From Bacteroidota bacterium (GTDB taxonomy: Bacteria > Bacteroidota > Ignavibacteria > Ignavibacteriales > Ignavibacteriaceae), in the NCBI GenBank assembly GCA_021815405.1, contig JAKAGV010000017.1, forward strand, positions 62,001 to 126,000: 64,000 nucleotides of DNA, in the 5' to 3' direction. Within the stretch, counting starts at the first letter, position 1. The number at the start of each line of letters is the position of its first letter. The position numbers and the translations under genes were made by a program. This document shows positions 17,898-26,681 of this stretch, piece after piece. The notes below the pieces were generated by a model. It did no database searches. It was given only the letters and a program-made list of their open reading frames with translations, and had not been told where the DNA came from.

Positions 17898-18488
17898 TTA
17901 TTTTTTGCACCAGTTATTTATCATTTCATCTAATTCTTCTGATGAGAATTCACTTTGTTCATACATTTCTTTTTTCTGTCTCTGTCTGAATGCCTCATAC
18001 AGAATTACCGCCGCCGCTACAGAAACATTTAAGCTCTGCACCATTCCCTTCATCGGAATAACAAATTTTTTATCTGCAAGATTTGCCGCTTCATTGGAAA
18101 CGCCGCGATGTTCATTGCCAAGAACCAACGCTGTTTTACCTGTTAAATCCAAGTCATAAATTGAAACTGCATCGTCGACTATTGCAGAAGCATAAATTTG
18201 GAATCCTTCTTTCCGTAAACTGTCATAACAAGATTTTACATCTTTAAATTTATCTCGATCTACCCATTTGAAAGCAGAGGCAGAAGATTTCTTTCCGATC
18301 TTTGGAAATTTTTCGATGTAATAAATTAGTGAGGCTTTCGGGACGCCAACGGCATCGCAAGTCCTAAATATTGCCGAGACATTATGCGGATCATGAATAT
18401 TTTCCAATACTATTCTTAACGACTTCTGACGGGCATTTAATACGGAAGTAATTTTCTGCTGCCGCTTTTCTGTTTTCAGTACTCTCAC
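17898..18488 (-). CDS. TrmH/SpoU-family RNA 2'-O-methyltransferase
   Basis: 196 residues. Knotted SPOUT methyltransferase with the three family motifs: ENIHDPHNVSAIFRTCDAVG (motif 1), ALVLGNEHRGVSNEA (motif 2) and MVQSLNVSVAAAVILYEA (motif 3). The length and short N-terminal extension fit TrmH, which methylates G18 of tRNA, better than RlmB. Substrate specificity cannot be fixed from sequence alone. Located 5 bp after the HicB-like gene and 13 bp before aroA. Confidence 0.88.
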   Translation of the reverse strand: MRVLKTEKRQQKITSVLNARQKSLRIVLENIHDPHNVSAIFRTCDAVGVPKASLIYYIEKFPKIGKKSSASAFKWVDRDKFKDVKSCYDSLRKEGFQIYASAIVDDAVSIYDLDLTGKTALVLGNEHRGVSNEAANLADKKFVIPMKGMVQSLNVSVAAAVILYEAFRQRQKKEMYEQSEFSSEELDEMINNWCKK

Positions 18489-18493
18489 AAACT

Positions 18494-18715
18494 TTATTTA
18501 TCAAAAACAAGTTTATAAATAATTTTACTTCTGTTACCGCGCGCTCTATCGACTTTAAGCTTTTTCACGTCTGTCTTTAAATAAAATGCAGCCAGCTCAA
18601 GAATCTTGTTCATCACGGTATCTTCATCATGAGCCCAGCACTCGCATCCTTTAAGGCTTGGAATTTCCGCCGTACACCCGTCATCCGATTTCGTCACTAT
18701 CAAATTTAATATCAT
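18494..18715 (-). CDS. HicB-like small protein without HicA
   Basis: 73 residues, [21 protein letters not shown]...[15 protein letters not shown]. This is the partially degraded RNase-H fold of HicB antitoxins (two strands, EIPSLKGC, then a helix). It lacks the usual DNA-binding C-terminus and there is no HicA toxin beside it. The start overlaps the deoC stop by 4 bp (ATGA), so it is translated with the metabolic operon. Its role is unknown; it may be a domesticated HicB-fold protein. Confidence 0.65.
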   Translation of the reverse strand: MILNLIVTKSDDGCTAEIPSLKGCECWAHDEDTVMNKILELAAFYLKTDVKKLKVDRARGNRSKIIYKLVFDK

Positions 18716-19557
18716 TTAGAACCAAGCATAATCTTCACGCTTGCACTTGCACCAATTCTATCGGCACCGCTGGCAATCATTGCATCGGCATCTTCTCTTG
18801 ATCTAATTCCGCCGGATGCTTTAACTCCGACTGAACTGCCGACAACATACTTCATTAAAGCTACATCGCCAGCCGTTGCGCCGCCTTTGCTAAAGCCGGT
18901 TGATGTCTTTACAAAATCGGCTCCGGCTTTCTTACAGATTAAGCATGCTTTTATTTTTTCTTCATCAGTTAATAACGCTGTTTCCAAAATTACTTTGCAG
19001 ACGGCATTGTTTTTCTTTGCAGCCAGAACAACCTGGTTTACATCATTAAAAACATAATCGTAATTTCCACTTTTAAGCATGCCGATATTTATTACCATAT
19101 CTACTTCCTCCGCACCGTTTTTTATGGCTTGCTCTGCTTCGAAGCGTTTAGTTTCGGTTGTTGTTGCACCTAAAGGAAATCCGATTACCGTGCATACCTT
19201 TACTTCGGTTCCTTTTAATAAATCTGAACACAAAGAAACATGACATGGATTAACACAGACAGAAGCAAATGTGAATCTCTTGGCTTCTTCGCAAAGAGAT
19301 TTTATTTCTGCAGGCGTGCCTTCCGGTTTTAACAATGTATGATCAATCTTTCTTGCCAAGCCTTTATCAATTGATTCGCCTACGCCAAGTCCGGCAGCAA
19401 TTCTAGTTGCACCGTTGCCTACTATATTGTTAACAGCTTTCGGCTGCGTTACAACATTTGTCTCCCAGCCTTTGCACGATTCATCTTTGCAATAGAAATC
19501 ATGCAGCGTTTTTTCAAGAAATTCCTGTGACACTGTTTTCTCTTTCGTGAATTCCAT
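18712..19557 (-). CDS. deoC: deoxyribose-phosphate aldolase
   Basis: 281 residues from ATG 19557; a GTG at 19566 would add three and overlap folD. Class I aldolase that splits 2-deoxyribose-5-phosphate into acetaldehyde and glyceraldehyde-3-phosphate. Family motifs: [63 protein letters not shown] with the Schiff-base lysine, and KASGGIRS with the second lysine. An N-terminal extension of about 70 residues precedes the barrel. Sits 1 bp after folD. Confidence 0.95.
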   Translation of the reverse strand: MEFTKEKTVSQEFLEKTLHDFYCKDESCKGWETNVVTQPKAVNNIVGNGATRIAAGLGVGESIDKGLARKIDHTLLKPEGTPAEIKSLCEEAKRFTFASVCVNPCHVSLCSDLLKGTEVKVCTVIGFPLGATTTETKRFEAEQAIKNGAEEVDMVINIGMLKSGNYDYVFNDVNQVVLAAKKNNAVCKVILETALLTDEEKIKACLICKKAGADFVKTSTGFSKGGATAGDVALMKYVVGSSVGVKASGGIRSREDADAMIASGADRIGASASVKIMLGSK

Positions 19558-19558
19558 T

Positions 19559-20437
19559 TTATTCACCGTATAATAGATATGCTTTGTAAGTATTTTTCAT
19601 TAACATCGCGATTGTCATTAGCCCAACTCCGCCAGGCACCGGCGTCATCATTAAAGCTTTTGATGCAACGTCATCAAAATCAACATCGCCAACTAAGCGG
19701 TAACCTTTGGGCTTTGTGGCATCTTCAATGCGGTTTATGCCGACATCAATTACTACTACGCCTTCCTTTACCATATCAGCTTTTACAAATTTAGGCTGAC
19801 CGATTGCCGCGATAAGAATATCTGCTTGTCGCGTATAATCGGCAAGGTTTTTCGCTGCGGAATGACAAACCGTAACAACGGAGTTCGCACCTTCTTTCTT
19901 CTGAAGCATAATGTTTGCAATCGGCTTACCAACAATATTGCTTCTTCCCAAAACTACAACATGCTTACCTTTTGTTTCAACTCCATATCTGATAAGCAAT
20001 TCTTGAATTCCTGCCGGAGTGCACGAAACAAAAGTTTCCTTTCCGATAACTAAATTACCAATGCTCATCGGATGAAAACCATCAACATCTTTCTTTGGCG
20101 AAATTGCTTCTATAACTTTATCTTCATTTATATGTTTTGGCAATGGAAGCTGAACGAGTATTCCATGATAGTCTTTGTCGTGATTATATTTTTCAACTAG
20201 ATCGAGCAATTCTTTTTCGGAAATATCAGCACTAAGTTTTTCCGATTTGCTTCTCATTCCGATTTCTTCGCAAGCTTTGCCTTTGTTCCTAACATAAACT
20301 TCCGAAGCCGGATTATTTCCGACAAGTATTGTAACAAGACCGGGAACATTTTTCCCGCTGCTTTTTAACTCAGATATTTTTTGCTTCAGCTCTTCCTTTA
20401 TTTCAGCAGCAATCTGCTTTCCATCTATAAGCTTCAT
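19559..20437 (-). CDS. folD: methylenetetrahydrofolate dehydrogenase / cyclohydrolase
   Basis: 292 residues, normal for this bifunctional one-carbon enzyme interconverting 5,10-methylene- and 10-formyl-tetrahydrofolate. Motifs: [21 protein letters not shown], with the catalytic lysine, [29 protein letters not shown] (nucleotide site), and [16 protein letters not shown]. Complete. Located 24 bp after the methyltransferase gene in the same operon. It makes formyl donor for fmt, which is encoded at 36.7 kb. Confidence 0.97.
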   Translation of the reverse strand: MKLIDGKQIAAEIKEELKQKISELKSSGKNVPGLVTILVGNNPASEVYVRNKGKACEEIGMRSKSEKLSADISEKELLDLVEKYNHDKDYHGILVQLPLPKHINEDKVIEAISPKKDVDGFHPMSIGNLVIGKETFVSCTPAGIQELLIRYGVETKGKHVVVLGRSNIVGKPIANIMLQKKEGANSVVTVCHSAAKNLADYTRQADILIAAIGQPKFVKADMVKEGVVVIDVGINRIEDATKPKGYRLVGDVDFDDVASKALMMTPVPGGVGLMTIAMLMKNTYKAYLLYGE

Positions 20438-20461
20438 CTTAATTCCTATTCATTATTTCCA

Positions 20462-21478
20462 TTATTCCATTACTCCGCTATTCCAAAGCGAAGGTTGTGC
20501 CAACGATATATTATAAGTCTCCTTCAAATGCTTTTGCAGCTTAACATCATTTAAAATTTCTTCTTCAAAAGGATTGGAATTCTGCCAGCCAGTCCGTCCT
20601 GTGTTTCTATAATTTTCCAAACGCCTCAAAGTTATTTCACAAAAAATCGGATCATTATCAATTGTGTAACATCTTCTTCCAGTCATCTCCGCTGAAAGAA
20701 GTGTTGTACCTGAATGAGAGAAAAAGTCCAGCACAATTTCATTCATCCGGCTGCTTGATAAAATTATTCTCTGGATAGCTTTCAATGGCTTTTGTGCATA
20801 ACAGCCGTTTACATTTTCTTCCATCCTGTAAAAAACCTGCTGAATATCAATCCAAACATTTCCGGCACGAATGAATTCCGATTTGCTTCGCTCTAAATTT
20901 TCAGTCTCCTTACCGTTAACGGTTTTATAATATCCTTTTAAAACTTTAGGAATATCCGTGTATTCAGAATTTACATCAAAGAATGGTTTGCCCTTGGTAT
21001 AGTACAAAAGTTCCTGTCTAACCGACATCCAGTTCTTCTGAGTACCGTAACCGCGCTGGTTCCGCATTGTAATGAAGCTTCTGGATTCAAAGCCGGAATC
21101 GCGCATCATCAAAATAAAATCAGCAAACGGCTGGTAATGATTATTCTGATCCGCTCCAAGCCAAACATATAGCGCAGAATCGTCACTCATAACTTCGTAA
21201 GAATTTTTTATCCAGACTTTACACCAGTCAATAAAATGTTCTACTTCTCTCTCTTCAAATGCTACAAAGTTGTAAGGCGGATCGTGGACTGCCAGCACTC
21301 CTTTTTCTTCATCCATTAATTTTTTAATTGAAGCAAGATCAGCGGCATCGAGGCATCCAATCTTGTGCATTCCGGAAGAGTCCAGCCGTATTTCCCCTTT
21401 ACTAAATCTGCAATACGGAAGCAGAAGCTCTCTCAGCTTTTCATCCATGTCGATTCTCGGCAAAGGAAAGTTCTTCAT
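20462..21478 (-). CDS. orphan DNA adenine/cytosine-N4 methyltransferase, beta class
   Basis: 338 residues. Catalytic motif DPPY at 66-69 precedes the SAM-binding motif DFFSHSGTT (251-259), followed by GRRCYTIDNDPIFCEI, so the order is that of beta-class N6/N4 amino-methyltransferases. The usual FxGxG is FSHSG, within the known range. A target-recognition-like central part lies between (about 100-240). No restriction endonuclease is adjacent; neighbours are ymdB-like (3 bp upstream) and folD. It is therefore a solitary methyltransferase in a housekeeping operon, possibly regulatory. Recognition sequence unknown. Confidence 0.85.
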   Translation of the reverse strand: MKNFPLPRIDMDEKLRELLLPYCRFSKGEIRLDSSGMHKIGCLDAADLASIKKLMDEEKGVLAVHDPPYNFVAFEEREVEHFIDWCKVWIKNSYEVMSDDSALYVWLGADQNNHYQPFADFILMMRDSGFESRSFITMRNQRGYGTQKNWMSVRQELLYYTKGKPFFDVNSEYTDIPKVLKGYYKTVNGKETENLERSKSEFIRAGNVWIDIQQVFYRMEENVNGCYAQKPLKAIQRIILSSSRMNEIVLDFFSHSGTTLLSAEMTGRRCYTIDNDPIFCEITLRRLENYRNTGRTGWQNSNPFEEEILNDVKLQKHLKETYNISLAQPSLWNSGVME

Positions 21479-21481
21479 TTC

Positions 21482-22285
21482 TTAATCGATTTTTTTTACG
21501 AAGTCCGGGAAAATTATTCTCTCAAGTTCTTTTGTCTTTCCGGTCTCGGTATCAATTCTAAAAAATATTCCGCAAAGATGAGCATCTTTTTCTGCAGTCT
21601 CATACTTTTGGGGAGTTTGAAACAGAAACCTGTTAACAGCTGCTTGAGTTTTCATTCCAATTACCGATTCGTAAGGACCGGTCATTCCGACATCGGTAAT
21701 ATAACCGGTTCCGTTTGGAAATATTCTTTCGTCGGAAGTTTGAACATGAGTATGTGTCCCAACCATCGCGCTGATCTTGCCGTCAAGATAATTTATCATC
21801 GATACTTTTTCAGCAGTAGCCTCGGCATGAAAATCCAAAAAGATCATGTTTGTTTCGGATTTTATTTTCGCAAGGACCCAATCGGCAGTCTTAAATGGAC
21901 AATCAATTGCAGCCATAAAAGTTCTTCCCTGCAAATTGATTACCGCAACTTTGCCTTTCTTAGTTTCCGCAATGTAATAACCGTTTCCGTAAGTTCCTTT
22001 CGGATAATTCAATGGTCTAAGAGAGCGCGGTTCCTTTTTTAAATAATCCTGCGATTGATGCTTGTCCCAGGTATGATTTCCGCCTGTAATTACATGTACA
22101 CCAAGATCGAGTAAAATTTTTCCTTCCTTGTCCGTGCATCCTTTACCGTCAGAAGCATTCTCACCATTAGCAATAACAAGGTCGGCTTTATATTTTTGAA
22201 TTAAGCTCGGCAGCCAGGTTTGCACTAAATCCAAACCGGGTTTGCCGATAATATCGCCTATAAAAAGTAAGTTTAATGAAGCCAT
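21482..22285 (-). CDS. YmdB-family metallophosphoesterase
   Basis: 267 residues from ATG 22285, chosen because AGGAAA precedes it and the family begins at this NLLFIGDIIGKPG motif; the longer frame upstream has no family similarity. Metal-binding motifs of the calcineurin-like YmdB group: GDIIGKPG, NGENASDGKG, GGNHTWDK, DFHAEATAEK, GTHTHVQTSDE. Bacillus YmdB is a cyclic-AMP phosphodiesterase affecting biofilm and sporulation choices. Which nucleotide is used here is unknown. First gene of the operon that continues to the MalK-type ATPase. Confidence 0.92.
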   Translation of the reverse strand: MASLNLLFIGDIIGKPGLDLVQTWLPSLIQKYKADLVIANGENASDGKGCTDKEGKILLDLGVHVITGGNHTWDKHQSQDYLKKEPRSLRPLNYPKGTYGNGYYIAETKKGKVAVINLQGRTFMAAIDCPFKTADWVLAKIKSETNMIFLDFHAEATAEKVSMINYLDGKISAMVGTHTHVQTSDERIFPNGTGYITDVGMTGPYESVIGMKTQAAVNRFLFQTPQKYETAEKDAHLCGIFFRIDTETGKTKELERIIFPDFVKKID

Positions 22286-22418
22286 AGATTTCCTAATTTG
22301 AGCGTCCAATATATCGAAAAACTCAGACACATAAAAGAAATCTGTTCGATTGACCAGCAAGAAAAGACTTCTATCAAGTGCGAACAATTCATCATGCGAT
22401 CAAGCGCTCTTTTTTCTC

Positions 22419-22450
22419 TTTGATAAATTTTCCGTTTAGTAATAGATTTG
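22419..22450 (+). promoter_or_regulatory. Bacteroidota-type promoter, probably leaderless transcript
   Basis: TTTG at 22419-22422, 20 bases, TAGATTTG at 22443-22450. The exact consensus ends only 6 bp before the ATG at 22457. With the usual start 5-7 bases after the TAnnTTTG element, transcription would begin at or next to the start codon. Confidence 0.65.
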
Positions 22451-22456
22451 CAGTTG

Positions 22457-24187
22457 ATGAACGATAATATTTCCACTCTTCCTGTTGAAGAAGCAGATTT
22501 TTGTATAGTTGACGTTGAAACCACCGGATTGTCTCCTCGAGTTAACGGCGTAATTGAAATCGGATTAGTGAAAGTTTCAAATCTAAAAATTGTAGATAGA
22601 TTTCATTCGCTTGTTAACCCGGGAAAAGATATTCCGTATTTCATAACTCAGCTTACCGGTATTACAAACGATGATGTCTTCGATGCACCGTTCTTCGAAG
22701 ATATTGCCGATGAAGTTGCGGAGTTCATCTCCGGCAACATTTTAACCGCACACAATTTTACTTTCGATAATAGCTTTCTTAAAAAGGAATTTCATTACTG
22801 CGGCAAAGAGTATATAAATAGCCCGAACCTATGCACACTTAAACTTTCGCGTCGCCTTTATCCGATGCTTAAAAGCAAATCACTCGGAGCAGTCTGCAAT
22901 CATCTAAAATTAAAGAATGCCGGTGAACACCGTGCTTTAGGTGATGCCGAAGTTACTGCAAAGCTTCTCATCAAATTAATAAATGAATTGAAGAGCAAGC
23001 ATAACATCAGCGTAGTTGAAGAGCTTATAAATTTCCAGTACGTTCCTAAAAACTTGCAGACACAAATTCCAATAAAGAAAAAGCTGGGCGAAGATGTTTC
23101 CATGCTGCCGGATGCGCCGGGAATTTATTACTTCCTTAATTCACGAGGAGATGTAATTTACATCGGTAAAGCAAAGTCGCTTAAAAACAGAGTTAAATCA
23201 TATTTTCTACCAACTTCTCCGCGAAAAGCAAAGAAGATTGTTAAGCAAGCATCGCGTTTGAAAATCGAAATTACAAACTCTGAACTGACTGCATTATTGA
23301 TGGAAGCCGAATTGATTAAGATTATCAATCCTCGACACAATACAATGCTAAAATGGTACGGAAATAAATATTTCTTAAGAATTATCACCTCTCATACATT
23401 CCCCGTTCTTGAAGTTACAAACTATTTCGACTTCGACGGGAATGATTATTTCGGTCTTTTCATTTCAAAAAAGAAGGCTCTGTCAGTTCATGAAATGATC
23501 AATAAAACTTTCAGCATCCGAGAATGCGATGATGATGAATTCGCAAAAGGAAGGAAATGCTTCCTTGCAGAAATTGAAAGATGTACAGCGCCTTGCGTTA
23601 ATAAATATAAATCAATCTATTTTGAAGAGCTCGAAAAAGTTTACGAATTCCTTTACGGCAAAAATCAGTTTGCAGTAACCAGACTCATCAATAAGATGAA
23701 GGAATATTCCGATAAGCAGAAATACGAGAAAGCTGCCGATGTAAAATCATTAATTGATATGATTCTTTCTCAGACTCACAAATCTTCCCTGCTTGCAGAG
23801 CCGGTAAACTCCGCAAATGTTTTGTTTGAAGTTGCTGAAAGAAACTGCCGCGATTATATTTTGATGATTACCGGAAAAATCTTCGTCAAGAAATATGCTA
23901 TCCATGATAAAGATTATTTTGAAGAAGCGCTCGATGATTTTTATGAAGGCACAATAAATTTAAAAGTTATGCCCGATGACGAAGACTTAGAGAAGATGAA
24001 AATTACACTTAACTGGATTGTGAAGAACAGAAACAAAGTAAGAACATTTTACTTAAAAGATTACCGAAACAAACAAGATTTATATTCACATATTTCAAGC
24101 TTCGGCAAATTCAGTAATCCGCCGGAAGCTTCAACTTTTGATATAAAGAATTTCTTAGATTCGGAAATGAAAGAAGCGTTAGCATAA
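22457..24187 (+). CDS. DnaQ-like exonuclease fused to UvrC-like GIY-YIG nuclease
   Basis: 576 residues. N-terminal DEDDh 3'-5' exonuclease (about 14-175): FCIVDVETTGLSP, TAHNFTFDNSF and HRALGDAEVTAKL supply the acidic residues and histidine. A GIY-YIG domain like that of UvrC/Cho follows (about 220-300): APGIYYFL, VIYIGKAKSLKNRVKSYF. The C-terminal part keeps a UvrC-like helical region with CFLAEIERCTAPC and KYEKAADVKSLID (UVR-like). The combination is known in Actinobacteria and Bacteroidota as an exonuclease-UvrC-like protein, probably in DNA repair. Start ATG 22457 fits the promoter; upstream TTGs are less likely. Confidence 0.9.
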   Translation: MNDNISTLPVEEADFCIVDVETTGLSPRVNGVIEIGLVKVSNLKIVDRFHSLVNPGKDIPYFITQLTGITNDDVFDAPFFEDIADEVAEFISGNILTAHNFTFDNSFLKKEFHYCGKEYINSPNLCTLKLSRRLYPMLKSKSLGAVCNHLKLKNAGEHRALGDAEVTAKLLIKLINELKSKHNISVVEELINFQYVPKNLQTQIPIKKKLGEDVSMLPDAPGIYYFLNSRGDVIYIGKAKSLKNRVKSYFLPTSPRKAKKIVKQASRLKIEITNSELTALLMEAELIKIINPRHNTMLKWYGNKYFLRIITSHTFPVLEVTNYFDFDGNDYFGLFISKKKALSVHEMINKTFSIRECDDDEFAKGRKCFLAEIERCTAPCVNKYKSIYFEELEKVYEFLYGKNQFAVTRLINKMKEYSDKQKYEKAADVKSLIDMILSQTHKSSLLAEPVNSANVLFEVAERNCRDYILMITGKIFVKKYAIHDKDYFEEALDDFYEGTINLKVMPDDEDLEKMKITLNWIVKNRNKVRTFYLKDYRNKQDLYSHISSFGKFSNPPEASTFDIKNFLDSEMKEALA

Positions 24188-24224
24188 TCTATTTCAGTTA
24201 ATCTGCTTTTATCCTATTAAATAA

Positions 24225-24248
24225 AAAACCCTCAGTATAGAGGGTTTT
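24225..24248. terminator. bidirectional intrinsic terminator
   Basis: Perfect stem AAAACCCTC (24225-24233) / GAGGGTTTT (24240-24248) with loop agtata. It lies between the convergent exonuclease/GIY-YIG gene and rpmA, with A- and T-runs on the two sides so it can serve both strands. Confidence 0.85.
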
Positions 24249-24273
24249 ATTCAATAATTATTTTGATAAAAAA

Positions 24274-24528
24274 TTATTCGGTTACAACGCTGACGATTTT
24301 TCTATCGCCTCTCTTGATTTCAAATTTAACAACGCCGTTTGCAACAGCAAATAATGTATCATCACCGGCTCTCATAACATTTACGCCTGGATGGAATTTA
24401 GTTCCATGCTGCCTAACCAGGATATTACCGGCAAGTACCTTTTCTCCGCCGAATCTTTTTACGCCAAGACGCTGCGCATTACTATCTCTGCCATTCCTAG
24501 ACGAGCCTTGACCTTTCTTATGTGCCAT
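24274..24528 (-). CDS. rpmA: 50S ribosomal protein bL27
   Basis: 84 residues: [20 protein letters not shown] then [28 protein letters not shown], the standard bL27 sequence. There is no N-terminal pro-peptide of the Firmicutes kind. It follows rplU by 17 bp, the near-universal rplU-rpmA order, and is closed by the terminator at 24225-24248. Confidence 0.98.
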   Translation of the reverse strand: MAHKKGQGSSRNGRDSNAQRLGVKRFGGEKVLAGNILVRQHGTKFHPGVNVMRAGDDTLFAVANGVVKFEIKRGDRKIVSVVTE

Positions 24529-24545
24529 TGTTTAAACTCCTTTAT

Positions 24546-24854
24546 TTAACCAATCTTTGTAATTTCAATTTTTGTTAATTGCTGCCTGTGACCATTCTTC
24601 TTATCGTATCCGGTTCTTCTTTTCTTTTTGAAAACGATAACCTTATCGTCTTTCAAGTGCTGCAAAACTTTTGCTTGAACCGTTGCGCCTTCAATATAAG
24701 GACTGCCGATTTTCGTACCGCTTTCATCAATTAGTACAAGAACGTTTTTGAAAGTGACATCCTTTTCAGGTTCATCATTAAGCTTCGGAACAAAGTACTG
24801 TCCGTTCTCAGTCACCTTGAATTGTTGTCCCAAAATATCAACAACCGCGAACAT
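24546..24854 (-). CDS. rplU: 50S ribosomal protein bL21
   Basis: 102 residues: MFAVVDILGQQFKVTENGQYF, IGSPYIEGATVQAKVL and the basic C-terminal VFKKKRRTGYDKKNGHRQ segment of bL21. A strong GAGGT ribosome site precedes the ATG. First gene of rplU-rpmA; 112 bp separate it from the end of the histidine kinase gene, room for its own promoter although none was recognised. Confidence 0.98.
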   Translation of the reverse strand: MFAVVDILGQQFKVTENGQYFVPKLNDEPEKDVTFKNVLVLIDESGTKIGSPYIEGATVQAKVLQHLKDDKVIVFKKKRRTGYDKKNGHRQQLTKIEITKIG

Positions 24855-24966
24855 TTTTACCTCATTATCTAAAATTTAGAAGACTAAATTAAGAAAAGGA
24901 AGTCGATATTTCAAATTTTTAATGAAAAATTTTTCAAAATATGATCAAAATCCGCCTTATCAAGAT

Positions 24967-25995
24967 TCATTTCTTCAGCCTAAAAGAAAATTCAGTCCCC
25001 TCGCCTAATTTACTTTTAACTTCTACTTTTGAGCCGTGTGCTTCCACAATATGCTTTACAATAGCAAGCCCAAGTCCGGTTCCTCCTTCGGCTCTCGATC
25101 TTGCTTTATCAACTCTGTAAAACCTCTCGAATATCCGGTTCAAATCTTCATCCGGAATACCGATGCCGGTATCTTTAATAATTATTTTGCCGGACTTCTC
25201 CTCTTCTTCTACAAAAATTTCGATCTTCCCTTTCTCGGTATATTTAATTGCATTCTGGACTAAGTTATTCATTACCTGCCTCAGCCTGTCTTTATCACCA
25301 AACAGTTGAAGCCTCTCGTTTGAAGGATGATAAACTAATTCCAGATTTTTTTCTTTTGCAAAAGGCGCCATTTCATTTACAAAGTTCTTCAAGTAATCAT
25401 CAACCTTAAAATACCTGAAGCTCATTCTCATTTCACCGGATTCAATCATCGAGATGTCAATTAAATCATTTAAAAGGTTGTTTAAATTAACCGTATGCTG
25501 GTTGGCTTTCTCAAGAAAATACTTATTCACTTTTACGTCATTTAATGCACCGCCAAGCAGAGTCTCAAGATATCCTTGGATCGCAAAGATCGGCGTACGA
25601 AGCTCGTGCGAAACATTTCCGAGAAATTCCGAACGAACTCTTTGAAGCCGCTTCATATTTTCAATATCTTCTTTTTCTTTTTCAAACATCAGCTTAATAT
25701 CACCTTCAAGTATAGAAAGGTTTTTACCAAGCTTTATCTCTTCAGGCTCTTGATAAACATTTTGCCGGATATTGTTTATCGTCCGTTTAATATCCTCAAG
25801 CTCCTTCTTTCTTTTCCTTCCGAGAAAAAATAAAAGAATAATACTAAAGAAAATCAGGAGAGCAATTAGCCATGCTTCTATTGCAAACGAGCCGATAATT
25901 ATAATTATCAATAAAATGACAATAAGATTGATGATAAGGAACTCAAGTAAGTAAACTCGAGCCGAAGAAAGGTTTGATTTTATATCATTCCACAC
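24967..25995 (-). CDS. sensor histidine kinase, PhoR-like
   Basis: 342 residues with GTG start, overlapping the response regulator gene by 11 bp. Two membrane helices close to the N-terminus (about 15-60) with almost no periplasmic loop, a linker helix, HisKA domain with FLGNVSHELRTPIFAIQGYLE (phospho-accepting His), and an HATPase domain with NNLVQNAIKYT, DTGIGIP and GGTGLGLAIVKHIVEAHGS. The pair resembles PhoR/PhoB, but no phosphate genes are near, so the signal is unknown. Last gene of the xseA-dxs operon. Confidence 0.92.
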   Translation of the reverse strand: MWNDIKSNLSSARVYLLEFLIINLIVILLIIIIIGSFAIEAWLIALLIFFSIILLFFLGRKRKKELEDIKRTINNIRQNVYQEPEEIKLGKNLSILEGDIKLMFEKEKEDIENMKRLQRVRSEFLGNVSHELRTPIFAIQGYLETLLGGALNDVKVNKYFLEKANQHTVNLNNLLNDLIDISMIESGEMRMSFRYFKVDDYLKNFVNEMAPFAKEKNLELVYHPSNERLQLFGDKDRLRQVMNNLVQNAIKYTEKGKIEIFVEEEEKSGKIIIKDTGIGIPDEDLNRIFERFYRVDKARSRAEGGTGLGLAIVKHIVEAHGSKVEVKSKLGEGTEFSFRLKK

Positions 25996-26677
25996 TTTTG
26001 AATCTGTACCCTACTCCTTTCACGGTTTCGATTAGATCGGCAAATTTATCCAGCTTTTCTCTAATCTTTCTTATATGGACGTCGACAGTTCTATCGACAA
26101 CATAAACATCTGTTCCCCAAACATCTCTAAGTAGAATTTCTCTGCTGAAGACCTTCCCCGGATTATTTGCAAGATAAAAAATCAGTTCAAATTCTTTTCG
26201 CGGAAATATTTTTTCTTTACCGTTAATAGATACAGTATATTGTTCTTTATCGATTGATAACGGTCCGGCTTGAATTTTTGAAGGCGATTTGGTTTCACCG
26301 CCAACGAGTTCGCTTTTCCTTAAGTTAGATTTTACTCTTGCAATCAATTTCTTCGGAGAGATCGGCTTCTGAATATAATCGCTCGCACCCAATTCCAAGC
26401 CTTTTATTTCATTAACCTCACCGGACTTGGCAGTAAGAAAAATTACCGGAATCTTTTCGCATCCGCTTGTAGCTCTTATTTGCCTGCAGACTTCAAAGCC
26501 GTCAAGCTTTGGCATCATTATATCCAGAACAATCAAATCAGGCTGCTGATTGAGCTTTGCAAGCGCTTCAGCGCCGTCGTAAGCAGTAATTACTTCAAAG
26601 CCCTCCCGCTCTATATTATACTGGAGAAATTCTACGATATCATGCTCATCATCAACAAGTAAAATTTTTGTCTTCAT
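25985..26677 (-). CDS. response regulator, PhoB/OmpR family
   Basis: 230 residues. Receiver domain 1-120 with the acidic pair DDE, phospho-accepting Asp in LIVLDIMMPKLDG, Thr in FLTAKS and Lys in YIQKPIS. A winged-helix DNA-binding domain (about 130-228) follows, with FPRKEFELIFYLANNPGKVFSR, VDRTVDVHIRKIREK and GVGYRF. Stop overlaps the kinase start, showing they form one two-component system. Starts 4 bp after the oxidoreductase gene. Confidence 0.95.
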   Translation of the reverse strand: MKTKILLVDDEHDIVEFLQYNIEREGFEVITAYDGAEALAKLNQQPDLIVLDIMMPKLDGFEVCRQIRATSGCEKIPVIFLTAKSGEVNEIKGLELGASDYIQKPISPKKLIARVKSNLRKSELVGGETKSPSKIQAGPLSIDKEQYTVSINGKEKIFPRKEFELIFYLANNPGKVFSREILLRDVWGTDVYVVDRTVDVHIRKIREKLDKFADLIETVKGVGYRFKSVE

Positions 26678-26681
26678 AAAT

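Noticed and set aside
22286-22418. Possible 6S RNA or small ORF between the ymdB-like gene and the leaderless promoter
   Set aside because: The in-frame extension of the ymdB-like gene lacks family similarity and no long hairpin with a central bubble could be drawn.
25985-26677. Assigning the two-component pair as true PhoB/PhoR
   Set aside because: Family similarity is clear but no pst, phoU or Pho-box evidence is in the window, so only PhoB/PhoR-like is claimed.
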